Assembly (NCBI GenBank): GCA_022661535.1 | Contig: JAKULF010000007.1 | Span: forward strand, 1,178,001-1,242,000 | Direction: 5' to 3' | Length of the DNA: 64,000 bases | From: Eutypa lata | Lineage: Eukaryota > Ascomycota > Sordariomycetes > Xylariales > Diatrypaceae | Shown here: one piece after another, positions 1-12,500 of the stretch | Layout: every line of letters starts with the position of its first letter | How positions within the stretch are numbered: the stretch's first letter is position 1 | Position numbers and translations under genes: made by a program | Notes under the pieces: model-generated | What the model saw: only the letters and a program-made list of their open reading frames with translations | The model's database searches: none | What the model was told of the DNA's origin: nothing

Positions 1-1052
1 GCGCTCAAAACAGTTGCTGTCGTGTCCCCCCCTAGATGCCGGCTCGTTAGTATACACTCATGGTTGAATAGTAAAGATTGGTTCTCAGGAACTAACCTGC
101 TGCATAGAAGAACACCGCCTCAGCCCAGATCTCCTTGAGGAACGCCTCGTCGATATCCTGTGTTTCTATCTGCTTCGTAGCAATGGAATACAAATCATGC
201 TGCGCATGCTTGTCCTGGTTCAGCCGTTGCTGAATTAATTTCCCCAGCTTCGCAACCCCCTTTTGCTGCTGGCGGAGCGTTAAGAGCTTCAGTGGCCAGA
301 GAATCCATGGCTGTGCGAGACTTGGGCATTGCATCATCACATTGTTGTGGTAATTAGCTGCCAAAATCCCTCCAAGCAGGAATCGATATCTTTTATCTGT
401 CTGGGTCTTGTGTGGCTGCCCGAATGCGAGCTGGCCCACGATATCCAGCCCGAGACGTTTGAGTCTGCCCGTCATGTTTACAGGCTTCTCTGCCTGACAA
501 GAAGACAGTAGTAGAGAAAGAAATACGTCAACTTCTCTTCGCATGATGGGTTCGAACTGTCGCATTGATCGCTCGTTGACAGCGGCTCCAACCACTTTTC
601 TCTTGCGACGATGAACTTGCTTATCAATGGCATTGAAAATATGAAATGTTCTACTGGCCTGGAGTGTCACTAGGTATGCGTGTGATTTGACCAATCTATC
701 ATTGCCATAGATATCTAGATGTATTGGCACAAGTACAAAAGTGATTGTTGGATTGAGCTTACCTCTCAAGGCTTGGGCAGAATTGAACACCAGTTTATTA
801 GGTCCATGTCTGATTACAGGACCTATACCATAGCTTAGCTCAGTGTGTGCTTCTTGTACAGTTCTATGACGAACCATAGACTCGACATAAACAGTTCTTA
901 CCATATATGCAGTGGTCTTGTAATGTCGCTACATGTAACCGCGTAAAGAGAGCATGAAAGCCGCCATACCCATCAGAGAGTTTTGCCAAAAGTGGCCCTG
1001 GGTATTTTCTCAAGGGATGCAAAAGAAGTCGATAGCTTAACAGCAGAAAACA
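1..1052 (-). CDS. Cytochrome P450 monooxygenase, partial (runs off left edge)
   Basis: Haem-thiolate monooxygenase, normally anchored in the ER membrane by its N-terminus. Exons I can place (minus strand): about 1052-902, 822-763, 714-97 and 31 to the left edge, separated by introns of 79, 48 and 65 nt with GT..AG ends; the third has a TACTAAC branch site. Joining them gives a hydrophobic start, then HPLRKYPGPLLAKLSDGYGG (the P450 proline-rich hinge), GPVIRHGPNKLVF, the DIYGND segment, and AGGDTT, the I-helix oxygen-activation motif, formed exactly across the third intron. The ExxR and haem-binding cysteine regions lie beyond position 1. The 48-nt intron is in frame and stop-free, so naive translation retains it as a 16-residue insertion. 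Upstream of 1052 a TAG just before the hydrophobic segment probably belongs to a splice acceptor; I could not place the first exon. The sequence looks like fungal secondary-metabolism P450s (CYP65-like), substrate unknown. Neighbours are a receptor and an exporter. Confidence 0.9.
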
Positions 1053-2276
1053 CTAGGCCATTACGCATTCAGTCAAGTAATTAATCCCCTCGGAACATAA
1101 TTTGGCTTACATATGGCAGGATAATAGAAGATGCATAGAATAAAAACTGGCAGAGCTTGCTGAACAGAGCCATGTCTAATTCTACTCCAGGGGAGTGGAA
1201 TATGATGTGGACCAGATGGAAAACAGTTCAGCAAGGGCAGTCTCAGATATAGGTTCGAACAAGCCGAGGAAACTTCGAAGAGGTTGTCTGCTGAATACTT
1301 CATTGGTTTCCGCTCCGTAGCTAGAACGTTAAGCTTAAATGTCGGAAAATGGCCCGTTGTAGGCGGACTCTACGCAAAACTTCGGTTCATAATTCAAAGT
1401 GTGAGACCTACTAAAAGACTTACACTGTATTGGGTGGAGAAACGTTAACGTACGCACGTCTACAGGGATGGAATTCAAGCAAGTTACGCGGATGTTTGCT
1501 CAAAATCATGCCGACCTGCCAACCAACATGGTATTGGCATGTGGTCAGCTCCGCATATGCAGGCAGCCTCATTTGACAGAACCCAAGAAATGTACCCCAG
1601 CCAGACAAGGAATGACATAAATGCACTTGCATTGCATGATGTCTCAGATCCAGCCTGATGCTGCAAAGGGAGGCTTAGCTATCTGTATGTGATGTTTTGA
1701 CTTCTCTTTCTCCGATACGGTGTCAGGGTATAAGGTATAGATCTACATAAGGATGAGGCGTAGACCATGGGTGAAAGTTAGAGTCTAAGCGAGAAGCTTG
1801 GTAGAGAAGCTCTAGCGATATAAACGAAGGGGGCTTCACACCCCTTAAGTTATAGTGATGCAGGGCACTAACAGTCCTTCTATCCCGCCCCCAAAGTTCT
1901 GTTTTTACCTGTCACTTCATGACAACAATTCGCCTAACATGCAACCCCTGCTACATAATATGACCAATATTTCTGTTCAGGTTATAACTAGCAATGTAAT
2001 GTTGTCCACGTCGCATGGATGCAATGTGGTAATAACACAGCCTTAGCAACACAGTGTGTGCATGTAACATGTAATACCAGATATGAACATTCTGGATGAT
2101 TGGTCGCATGATTTCGATAAAGTAAGGAGTACATGTAAATGCACAACCATCTTCACCTAGCTGGTATTATTAATCTATTAAGCTATCAAATAATTATTAT
2201 TTTACAAATTTGTTTACATCGTTTGAAAACCTTAGCTTAGCCTTTAAGTGTATCCAAAATCAAATGTGGAAAGGTT
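1053..2276. other. Gene-free stretch, 5' side of the P450
   Basis: It should contain the unplaced first exon of the P450 and its promoter. The short reading frames on the minus strand (about 1073-1666) have no recognisable domain or convincing hydrophobic start. From about 2050 to 2260 the sequence is AT-rich and shows nothing I can name; this end lies downstream of the receptor gene's stop codon. Confidence 0.5.
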
Positions 2277-3730
2277 TCAAAGGCCACGTGTAGAACCCAG
2301 GTTGTAGTTCAAGTCTCTGTCTTCTGCGCTGCGGGCGTCCTGAAGAGCCTCAGTCAAATTTGAAATGGGATTCGCATAACTTGCAGGGCCGGCAGATTCA
2401 ACATCTATCAAGGCCACATGGTTCCTATCACGTTTACGATGGGAAATTCCTCTTATCTCGGATGACTGCAAGTTTTCAATACCGTCTCTGCGACTCTCAG
2501 TTGGTTCGGATGACGTTCTTCTTACGCATGGCCGCACCACCCATTTCAGCGTAGATAACACCTTGACACTGCGGAAGACTTTCGGTGTAGATGGCATGCA
2601 TAATACTAGAAACATACATGCCATTTCGGCAAAAAGCCAAAGTGCTAGCTGTGAGGCATAATAAGTTGAATCTGATGAAGCCATATAGTCAAGTGATGCG
2701 CCTAGTCGACAAGCTCCTGAAATGCAAGCTCTAATGTTACTCACTTTGGTTAGTATTACCTCTGGTCATGTGCATGATCTGGAAGTCTAGTGAAGGGTCC
2801 TTACAGTAAGCCCACGCCGAACACAATGGACACACCAATCTTGCGCTTCCTGGAAGTTTGCAGCTTCCATATGGCCATGTGTGGTAATAATAGGACCAGG
2901 ACGTCAGAAGCAACATTGAGCGCACTTGTAACAACTATGGCATCCAGTGAATTGATACACCTCCCTGGGACCGTTTTGTCCCAGATTCTTTCGAATGGAA
3001 CACAATGCAAGTTTTCAACTAGCATCCCAGCGCCATAAGAAAGAACGTTGATCCATATGGTAACGTGGCATGTCCAGAAGAAGACATTTCGACTGCCTGC
3101 GGGAGCGAAGATTCGAAGCCACTCTAGTAATATCGCGATCTTGGCAAGCAACATGGTGACAATATAGAAGCACGTAGCTAAATGGACAAGCTACTTCATG
3201 TTAATGGCCTTGACCATGAGCGAAAATGGATAATGGGGTGCCACTTACATAAAGAAATGCAGTGAGATCTTTCAAGTGTATATCCCACTGGTGAACAAGG
3301 AACCCCGGAAAGATGACCATACTGTATATGCAGTATGTGTAGCTTACAAAACAGCCCTAACTTGTCAGTAATTAACAGTGCCTCGGCCTTGAGGCATAGG
3401 TACTTGTAGAAATGAAGACATACAAATGCAGCTAGCATCAAGTCTTGAATCATCAGTTAGATGAGTGTATACTAGTTCGGTGACAAGGTCTGACGTACAG
3501 TCTTCTAAGAAAACTCTTTTTATGTGGAGTAAACTAGAACAGGTGCAGATAAGAGTAGCCGTTGATGACACAAGCAGGAAAAGAGTAATTAAGGAGGATA
3601 ACACATCTTGGTTTTTGGGGTCTGCGAAATGTGATGTGGTGCCATTTGGAGGCATTGACGCTGGTCCATTGAGTATGCGGTCTTGTTGGTACTGGGAAAG
3701 GGAGGAAATTTCATCGATTGGGATATTCAT
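2277..3730 (-). CDS. PTH11-like integral membrane protein (fungal rhodopsin-domain family)
   Basis: Seven-transmembrane receptor-like protein of the plasma membrane, of the large PTH11-like group expanded in filamentous ascomycetes. Exons (minus): 3730-3499, 3443-3424, 3356-3249, 3190-2805, 2730-2277, giving 399 residues with all phases closing. Visible marks: a first membrane helix in SSLITLFLLVSSTATLIC, then the short LEDYLMLAAF element, a helix through CIYSMVIFPGFLVHQWDIHL, the family-typical TMLLAKIAILLEWLRIFAP, FERIWDKTVPGRC (loop cysteine), and LNVASDVLVLLLPHMAIWKL leading to the last helices. The tail (last 100 or so residues) is polar and cytosolic. The second exon is only 20 nt, which is odd but restores both frame and the family motif. 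The intron before the last exon has a TACTAAC branch site. Ligand unknown. A decayed relative lies about 1.8 kb away at 5490-6490. Confidence 0.85.
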
Positions 3731-5489
3731 TTTGTCTTAAGTTTCTACCTAATAATGATATTACCGTTTTATCTTTCATAGGATATAGAAGGACAACCTC
3801 TTGCTTTTAATATTTAATGGGACTGCATGATTCTTTCTAGTCGTTAAGCAAGATGAGGCTTTAAAGGACCGCATATCAGCCTGGTAGGTAAAGATTTATG
3901 TACATAATGGTAGTCTTAAACGCCTTGCTGATCCGTTTCTAGTACAAGTATTATCCCGCAGAGTTTAATAATGCCTACGCCGACTAAAATGACACCTTTG
4001 GTAGCATTGGGGTCCGTATCTAAGATATAAGGGGTCATTAATTGCACTGTTGTTCTTGTTGATCTTAGGCTTTCCTGGGCGCTCACTCCACTTATAGAGC
4101 TTCGTAATCGCCCCTTTCCTGATCCCTGTATTCGACACTCCACACCATTGAAGAGGCAGTGATGTCGGTGTATCCTTGTGAGTTATAGTAGTAAACATCA
4201 TTAAAGGTAAACATAAAGATAGCTTAATTTAGAAGTCAATGACTACCAATATCGCTGTGCCGCCCCTTTACATCAAGCCTTGGTACTATTTGCTAAGTTC
4301 TTGGATTTAGCCGCTTGAAAGTCCTATAACAGGTAGGTATTATCTGATATATCACACAAGCAGAAGCTCCGCAACGTCTCATATGCAACAATTGAATGGT
4401 AGGGTTACTATATCCGGGTCGCTTGCAAAGTGCAATTGTTATATTGTTACAGGTGAGGCGCGTGAATCTAGTTACATAGTAGTGATAGATTCTTTCATAA
4501 GCCATGAAATTCGAGTTAGACGATCCTAGGCAGAATAAGCTCGTAAAACGCAGCCAGAAAGTAAGTTATAGATCAGCCTTGAGGAAGAGGGGGCCGACAA
4601 GTACGTTACGTACCACCTACAGCGTAATTACCAAGATGATTCCTCATCAATGCATGCATGAGACGATCGGACACAACGTTGATGGCGCTTAAAATTGAGG
4701 TGCTGATTGGCGAAATCACTTGCCAACAAAATCGGGGCAACCAATTAGTCTTTTCGGTTTAGTGGCAGCGGTTCTGGGTTGCCCATTGAGGCTCCTTTTA
4801 ACCGAAATATTCATTGCCTATAGAAGTTGTTTGAGGGGGGGGATGATGCAATGACAATGCAATGATTACTTTTACCTACTATAAAGTGGGTATGCTCCAG
4901 CGCTTCATATGGTGGAGTTAGGTGGCACTCTTACACCATAATCATTTGTGTATGAGGCTGTGAGGCTTGTGGCTCTAATCCAAAACCTCTATATATTAAT
5001 AGATCATATGATTGCATGTAAATCATCGTGGTGGCCCTTTTACATTAAGTACGAACTCTAACGAAATGTGTGGATTGAGGGTGTATTAGTGTGAAATCCA
5101 ATCACAACCGATATGCCAATCACAGGGCAATTTAGACCGAAATACCCCTGAAGCCTGTACATAAATTACTATCCATCCATGGATATTGCCTAGCAAGAAA
5201 CTATTCAGCGACAAGTGCTGGGATCAACTCCTCGTGCGTCGTGATTTCTCAGATTGCCTCCTTAACCAGCCAGGGCTATATACGCGTGCTAGTGGAACTT
5301 CATCAACCTGAAGCTCTGCGGGAGACAATTCAGCACCCTCATTCAATTTTTGATATAAGTTATTTAGGACGTTGCCTCCAGTCCTTTGCGCCCATAAGTG
5401 TTCCCTATTACTTTGTGATACCCCTTTCAGTACGCCCATAAAGATCTACACATAGGAGCAGATTATATTAGCCATCTTGGAAACCATCA
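3731..5489. other. Gene-free stretch with weak relic signals
   Basis: AT-rich, with no complete gene. On the minus strand around 3916-4150 a short open stretch reads VQLMTPYILDTDPNA followed by a hydrophobic run, vaguely like a late transmembrane pair of a sugar-type MFS transporter, but frames break within it and I would not call a gene. The short frames at 4293-4692 and 5224-5441 have no recognisable content. Confidence 0.4.
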
Positions 5490-6490
5490 CTCAATCTCGA
5501 AGACCAACGAGAGAACTCAGAACAACAGACATAAGTAATACCATGGCTGCTTCAGAAAAGCCCCAAATATTGCACCAGCATAATCGTAAGTGACATCACC
5601 GTAATAGGCGCCAGCAGCTGTTGCGTATAGCTTGCAAATAGCACATACGCATGCTCTATAGAAGCCAGACCTCATGTAAGCAAGATACTCTTTGTCTTGG
5701 GGCCGAAAGTTTGTCGTGAAGAACATATACAATATTCAGGACAACATTGAAGGAAGCTATGCAAAGAGCTATTGCACTTTCGTTCGTACAGGTTCCTGGA
5801 ATCCATATATGCTAGATTTTCTCTCTTAGAGTGTAGGCAAGCTGAGCAGCCACAACTTCTGCTACATATAGCATTGTACTAGCTAGTACCATGCCGTGGC
5901 AAATCTAGTAGAACATGTTTCGGGTTGGGAATATGATTAATAGACGACACCATTCAAGTAAAGTAGAGCCTTTCGCAAATAGCATCGTAAGACAGTACAT
6001 CGTCAGGAATATGTGGAAGATCTAGTTGCGCCCAGCAGACATATACACAGGTGCCTGCAAAAAACAAACGTAGGGACATTCTCCCATATCCTTCAATTTA
6101 ATATCCCACTAATGGACGAAGAGTCCAACTTTGCAGAGTACAAAAGTGAAGCAGATGGCGAGGCCAATGTAAGATCCCTGATATGTTATAGTTAGGACTC
6201 TACAAGGAGTGTCGATACCGGCGAAAGCTTGGCAGAATATTTACGTCGTGTACACTGGGGGTCGAAGTAACAACTCACACTAATACAAGCAATGAAACTG
6301 CACAATCCGATAGTCATACGCAAATGGTTCCAACTGCATAAGTGATTACCAGTATGCAAAAATTAAACCAACATGCCGCAATTAATAGCAGAAAGAATGT
6401 AACCAGGACTATCAGCCAACTACGCTCAATCCAAATATGCATCTATCCACGTCGATCTTGGTTAAATAATCGCTAGATAAAATGGGAAGA
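5490..6490 (-). pseudogene. Decayed PTH11-like receptor with RIP-type stop codons
   Basis: Reading the minus strand in pieces gives a recognisable relative of the receptor at 2277-3730. There is GLFVH*WDIKLKDM (matching VHQWDIHLKDL in the intact gene), then, after an apparent 48-nt intron (GTTTGT..CTAG) at the same position and phase as in the intact gene, FLTMYCLTMLFAKGSTLLEW, then MVLASTMLYVAEVVAAQLAY, KI*HIWIPGTC (matching RIWDKTVPGRC) and ALCIASFNVVLNIVYVL. The first stop (6111-6109) is a CAG to TAG change, the second (5814-5812) TGG to TAG; both are CpA to TpA on one strand, the RIP preference. A frame change around 5560 separates the last helices. Upstream to about 6480 a hydrophobic run (LVTFFLLLIAACWFNFC) may be the remnant of helix 1. 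Not expected to make a functional protein. Confidence 0.75.
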
Positions 6491-6800
6491 ATCAAGCTCC
6501 AATTCTGGATTGTTGGGCCAAGCCGTTATGTAACCCCAATGCCCCCTTGCATGCCATAATCATCGGGTTCACCAACCGGCATCTAAGGCTGCCATAGATA
6601 TCCAATCCTGAAGTGTTTGGTTCCGATGGAGCAATGGTAGGCTCGAGAGCTCAGGTGTTTGAGTGTTATTGCCCCAGAATTTAGTTGTCGATTCCAACAA
6701 GGTACTCGATTTGTATTGTAGTGGTCCCTCTTCCATCAGTTCAACCATCAGAATCCTATTACAAACACCATCAACACATGTCTAGCCCACTCAGATAATC

Positions 6801-8882
6801 ATGGCTAGTTCAGAACAAGAAAAGCTTCAGCCCACAGCCAGCTTTGGGGGCTTACAAAATCAGATCAATGGCGATACTCACACGGCCATTTCGACGCCTG
6901 AAGACGACCGTCCTAGATTCAACTATCTAATTGGGTTTCGCTTCTGGCTTCTTGCTTTTGCGTACGTTTGCCTTTGTGTCTCACTGTCTCCATCCCACAG
7001 GTAATAGTAGCTGTCAATATTCGCTCGCTAACACACCCCTAGACAGATGATGGCCGTTTTCCTCGTGCACTTGGAGGTTCCCATCGTCAGTACCTCACTA
7101 GTTGCGATCACCGATGATCTGGGTGGCTTTGACCGTGTGACGTGGATTGTTGCTAGCTACCTTTTGGGATATGTTGGTCTGAAGCCCCCTACATCACGTC
7201 ATTCATAATCTACATACTTATCATTCTGATCATCAGGTTTCCTCGTGATCTTCGCCAAATTCAGCGATATTTTTGGCAGAAAATTCGTTTTCAGCCTCTG
7301 CCTTGCGATATTTGTGGTCTGCTCTGCTTTATGCGGTGCCGCGCAGACATCCACACAGCTGTGAGCAGCCCATCTTCTTTGTCGCTTAGACAAATGCACA
7401 ACCACATATGCTGACATCCATATCCCCTCAGCATCGTATTCCGAGCATTTCAAGGTATGGGTGGTGGTGGGACGTTTTCCCTTTCGACAATTATCATCAC
7501 CGAGATAGTGCCTCCCGCGAGTTACCCAAAATATACAGCAAATTTGTCGATGGCGATCGCTCTATCATTACTTGTAGGCCCAATTGTTGGCGGTGCTATT
7601 AGTGCAGGGACAACATGGAGATGGGTTTTCCTCATTGCGTGAGTGCAGTCAACACTACTTTCTGTCGACCGTGCTGATAGCCATCCCTTTCAGGGTTCCC
7701 CTTGGAGCCGTCGCGTTCTTGGCAGCTTGTATTGGGATGCCTTGGGACTTTCCTTACCAAGGTCAGCCAAACCACCAACCTATCAATCCTGGGAAGCTTT
7801 TCTCGAAAGAAGTTTTGGGAAGTGTTGATGTCCTAGGAACCCTTCTCGTTTTGCTAGCAGCACTTTCTTTAACAGCGGGATTCGAAGAGGCCGGCTCCCA
7901 GTTCCCGTGGAAGTCCCCTTATGTTATTACTTTATTGACTATGTCCGGCCTGTTATGCATCGGTTTGATCGCCTGGGAGCGGTCTGTTACACTTGCAAAC
8001 GGCATCATGGAGCCTGTGTTGCCATGGCGGTTTCTCACAAACCACAGAATGATTGGACTGCTACTGTGAGCGAATCGGCACCTGTCCCCCCTCCCGTCCC
8101 ATATATCTCAACTACGGGCCTTTCTGAAGCTGATCGTTGGCAATCCCTACTATAGTGTACTGGGACTGGTCGGGCCCTCTATAATTGTGTCCACCGTTCA
8201 GATCCCTCAAAGATATCAACTCCTTTATGGCCTGTCACCCCTTAATGCCGGAGTTCGGCTAGTTCCCTTTACGATCTTTACCGCGGTGGGAACCATGGTA
8301 GCCTCTGGTGTCGCGGGGAAGCTAAAGGTACCTCCAATATTCCTAATAATATTCGGGGCTTGTCTTCAGATCGTGGGGTTCGCTTTACTAGGAACTTTAC
8401 CACTTTCTTCGGAGCTTCCGTCTCAAATGTATGGTTTTGAGGTTTTGGCAGCCTTTGGGAGCGGCATGAGCTACATTATGACATATTTGCTCATTCCATA
8501 TACAGCAGAATCTCGTGATACAGGTTGGCTTGTTGACATCCTCCTTGTTCTAGATAGCAACTGATGTGATTTAGCTGTGGGTATGGGGGCAGGTGCTCAG
8601 TTTCGAATGATGGGCACCGTTATTGTCTTGGCTATTGGGACCTCAGTATTCAACAGTTACACGAAGCCCAAGCTTGAGGGTATCTTGGTACATACTAATG
8701 ACTCCAACTTCCTTCTAAGTTTGGGGAGGTATCTGAACGATCTACCTGTTGAAACACAGGCAACAATCAAGCCGATCCTCGCCCAGGGGTACAACCGACA
8801 AATGATCATTCTTTGTATATGCGCGGCCTTGCAAATACCTGCCGCGCTTCTCATGTGGCAGAAGAACCCCATTCGAGTCTGA
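6801..8882 (+). CDS. MFS drug/H+ antiporter, DHA2 family (14 TMS) efflux pump
   Basis: Plasma-membrane exporter of the major facilitator superfamily, of the type found beside fungal toxin and secondary-metabolite genes. Exons: 6801-6961, 7043-7176, 7237-7360, 7432-7638, 7694-8065, 8156-8523, 8575-8882, giving 557 residues; all phases close. The N-terminus is a polar cytosolic tail of about 45 residues. VTWIVASYLLGYVGFLV with FGRKFVFSLCLA is the helix 2 and motif A region. FQGMGGGGTFSLSTIIITE is the glycine-rich helix-5 region typical of DHA families, and GPIVGGAISAGTTWRWVF fits the antiporter motif C with the conserved WRWVF. The central loop, further helices and IPYTAESRDT follow. The intron after exon 2 uses a weak donor (GTCTGA), chosen because it alone keeps the frame. 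Likely role: export or self-protection for products made by neighbours such as the P450. Confidence 0.92.
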
Positions 8883-9548
8883 TCGACCATTCCTGGGAAA
8901 TAAAGGGGTCCCCTTTTTCATGTTGATCCATACTAATCAGCAACGACTTTAATCCATTTGGTGTTTCTTTTCCGGTTCTCCCGGTCATGAGAGATGGCTG
9001 AATACTTCTACACGTTTAATTACTAGGAGTCTGGTTTTCTTTGGGTTTTTCGACAGTATGTTCTATGATAAGAACAGTTTCTTTCAGTTACTCCGCCGAA
9101 TATCCTCCAGGAACGGCGTGACCTAATTTATGAATGTATTCCCCTCTTAGCTTTTCCTGCAATAAAGGGGCCTCGGATTAGCCCATATCTGGCCAGATCT
9201 TTCCACCTTTAGACCATATGTGTGCTGTGGGAATATTCACTACCACTCCATCAATTGCATACGGAATATTTCTATGCACACCAATTCTTATTTGGTCGGG
9301 GTCCAAGGTTAGACTCGCACAGAAAAAGATGGCGCTGGGACTTTTTGGCTTGTCCCGTCAATGAATACAGATTCATAGTCACAACTTAAGGCTTGCCGAA
9401 TCAATTCTGGAAAAGAGTATATTAGTGATAGGCTTCCATACCCCCATACAAACACCTACTTAACTTATGATTACAATTTTCTTTTTCAACCTTATTCAAC
9501 TTAGAGCAAACAAACGGCACATGTCCTTAGCTGCAACTAACGGGCCCG
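8883..9548. other. Intergenic, convergent 3' ends
   Basis: The space between the 3' ends of the exporter and the minus-strand gene that follows. AT-rich, no reading frame or RNA that I can identify. Confidence 0.6.
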
Positions 9549-12500
9549 TTAGTCTAACTGCTTTGCTTCGAAATCAAGTACCTGCAACCCGAAATTCACC
9601 AAATCACAAACCTCCTTGACGCCGAGCCCAATGTACATCAAATAATTCTCTAGCTCGTTGTTCCACCTAGCCACCGAACTCCCCCAGGTGCTACCGAACG
9701 AGGTGGCAGTTTCGATGAAGGCATCCACTATCAACACTTTCTTCTTGGTTCCCTCTTCAGCATCCATGATATCGCCGGCGAGGGATACACATAAGTTAGG
9801 GACCGAGATGATTGCCTCGGTAGTGGCTTTCCAGCGTTTCACCACCGGTCGCTCTAGTTTCTTCTTCTTACCCACGATTTTGATGACGACGTTGGAGGCT
9901 TTAGCCGTGGCGGTGAGACCCCAACCCTGCAGATGACGAGTTAGTTTTTTTCATTCCCGGCTTTTTCCTGGTTAATCAAGTCATGACTGAGTACGTACCG
10001 TGTATTTGAGAAACGCTCTGGAGTCAAAGTCGGCGGCGGCCACCCCTGATGATTTGGTCGCTCCTACGGGCCAAGTCGCGAAGCCACCCACGCTATCAAA
10101 TGTGAGCGATGCCGAGTCCAGGACATTCATCAGGCCGTCAAAAGGCCCGATGGGAATTGTCTCCAAGCCAAGTCCCTCGAGGCCACCGTCGGCCAAAAGG
10201 GAAATGGTATCGAATTCGCCCCCAACCAGGACAACGGCCGACCCTGCTGCAAGACTAAACCCAAGTATATCCGACGCTAGGGTTGCATCGCCCTGATCAT
10301 TAACATACTTGCTGAATGTGTCTTTGGTCAGCCGGCCTTTCAATTTCGGTGGTGCACGCTTCTTCTTCGCCTTGTAGAGCACCGTGGTCGGGATGGCGAT
10401 CAAGAGGGCGCAGAAGTTAAGCAGCGTCAGTGGTTCCCCGCGCGCAATCTTCTTCCAGAGCCAGGTTATAATGGGGATCTCGATGACTTTATTGGCAAGA
10501 TCCCTGACTAGGGAAATGCCGACGGTGAGCGCGTCGAAGAGAATATCCACTAGCTTTTCCAGCGCGTCGATCATGCCGTTGACCAAGTCACCTTCAATCT
10601 TGTTGATCAACTCATGGACGCTATAATTGGATGGGTTGAGAAACTCGACCAGGTCCTTTCCCACGTTGACGACGGTTTTGGTGATGATTTCGACCTCTTC
10701 CTGGATATCGTCCCATAACTGTACCACCCTTTCTTCCGTACTATCTGTGGTGCCGAGTGAATCGCTATGTAGCACTGCGTTGGTTGGCCCGCCACCGTAG
10801 GTGAAATAGTATGTGGACCAATTGTAAGTCACACCAGTCTTTACTTGATCATCTTCGTCCTCGCTAGTCCCGCTATCTGCTAAGCGGGCAGCTGTATTAT
10901 CTCCTCCCGCACGAGCCCCTTCATAGTCGTTGGATTTCAAGTCGGAGAGATTCTCCAGAACTGTTGTCCGAATATCCTCCAACCATTTATGGGCATCAAT
11001 GTTCTTGGCGTTCAACAACTCCTCGCCATAATCCAGAGCAGCGTTGAAGCCAGCCGCAACACTTTCCGCCGTGTCCAGAATATCCCCCCACTCGAACAAA
11101 AACCCGATAAACTCAATCACGTCCTTGAAAAATGCACCAATCTTCTTGAACACCCAAATTATCCCTTTAACAATCGATGTGACGGTAGTGAGGGCGATCT
11201 GGTAAATCTCCTCGCCAATCTTGAGCACGAAGTGCCATACATCACCTAAGTACCTTTCGTATAAGCTGATGACGTTGCACTAGCGCAAAGAATAGGGAAG
11301 GATGGAGAGGAATGAAGAAATATCAATGCTACTTACCGACAAGCTCACATGCCCAAGACCAGACATCTTCAGCAGCATCCATGAGCCAATTCCATGTACC
11401 CTCGAAAATATCTCCGATACCGCCCCAGAACCCGAGTGGGACGACGCCTTCCGCCGCAACAGCACGACCCTCTGGCGAAGTTATCGCTGCGTGATATGCC
11501 TGCAAACGCACCTTGTCTTTCGCTTGCAAATTCTTAGCACTTGCAACTAATTGCTTGAAGGCCTCTGCTGCACCTTTCGCATCCTCGTCGGAGATATCTT
11601 GCGGAAGTAAAGGGGTTCCATCCGGCTTCTTCAGTCCCCGGACATCATCCGCTGTCCGGATGCCTTCGAGCTTCGGGATCAACTTGTGAGTAGGGTCTAG
11701 AATCGGATCACTCAGGCTTCTCTCCCCGGTACCTCCCGTAGAAGGTGCTTTCACGGGGCGATATGCGTCTGCGGCGAACTGGTGGATCGTAGCATCGTCG
11801 GTCTGAAGAAGAATATTCAAGACGCCCTTCGCATCGGTTTGATACCACTGCAGGGTCGGTGATAGTGTTGTGTGGCGACCGTTGATGATACAGCGCACCA
11901 AGCCGGAACTGCTGACTCTCAACCAGCACCCAGGCAGAAGGTCTGCTGTGTCGCCGTCGCCGTCGTTGAGCACAGTCGTATGTAGGCGCACCATTAACCC
12001 TTTTACTTCGGTCACGTTTTCGGTACTTGCGTGCCAGAAGGGGTACAGTTGCCAAGCTAGAGATGTGGTATCTTGTTGAAGAAGGTAGAGGTTTCCATAC
12101 TCGTCCACGGATAGGAGGCTGCTGACTAGGGCGTCACTGTCGCTCTCTCTGGGCCTGCTCGAGAGTAGGCTGGAGATTCTTCCCCCCAGACCGGCAGCAA
12201 GGAGGGGTAGTACTAATCCCTCAGATAATGATGTGGTTGTTGTTGTGTAGTAGTATACCGCATCTGCACTAGTTGTGTACCAAAGCCTTCATAGAGAACA
12301 AACACACCATCCCCAAGGGGACAGGTAGCCAGAGTAACATCGTAAATCTTCTTCGGGTTCACCGGCAGACTCCACGATGTGATCAAGGTCGCATCTTTAC
12401 CAAACTTGACATAGCTAAGATCCTCTGTGTTAGTCAATCGGTCGGGTCTTTCGAAGGCCACCATCACTAGCGGAAGTGATTGTTCGGTGTCACTAGATTT

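Noticed and set aside
3916..4201. Possible MFS sugar transporter fragment
   Set aside because: Only one short hydrophobic stretch fits, with frame breaks; too weak to list as a pseudogene.
12213..12280. Frameshift in the 1,062-aa gene
   Set aside because: A 68-nt intron (GTACAC..TTAG) explains the frame change with correct phase, so a mutation is not needed.
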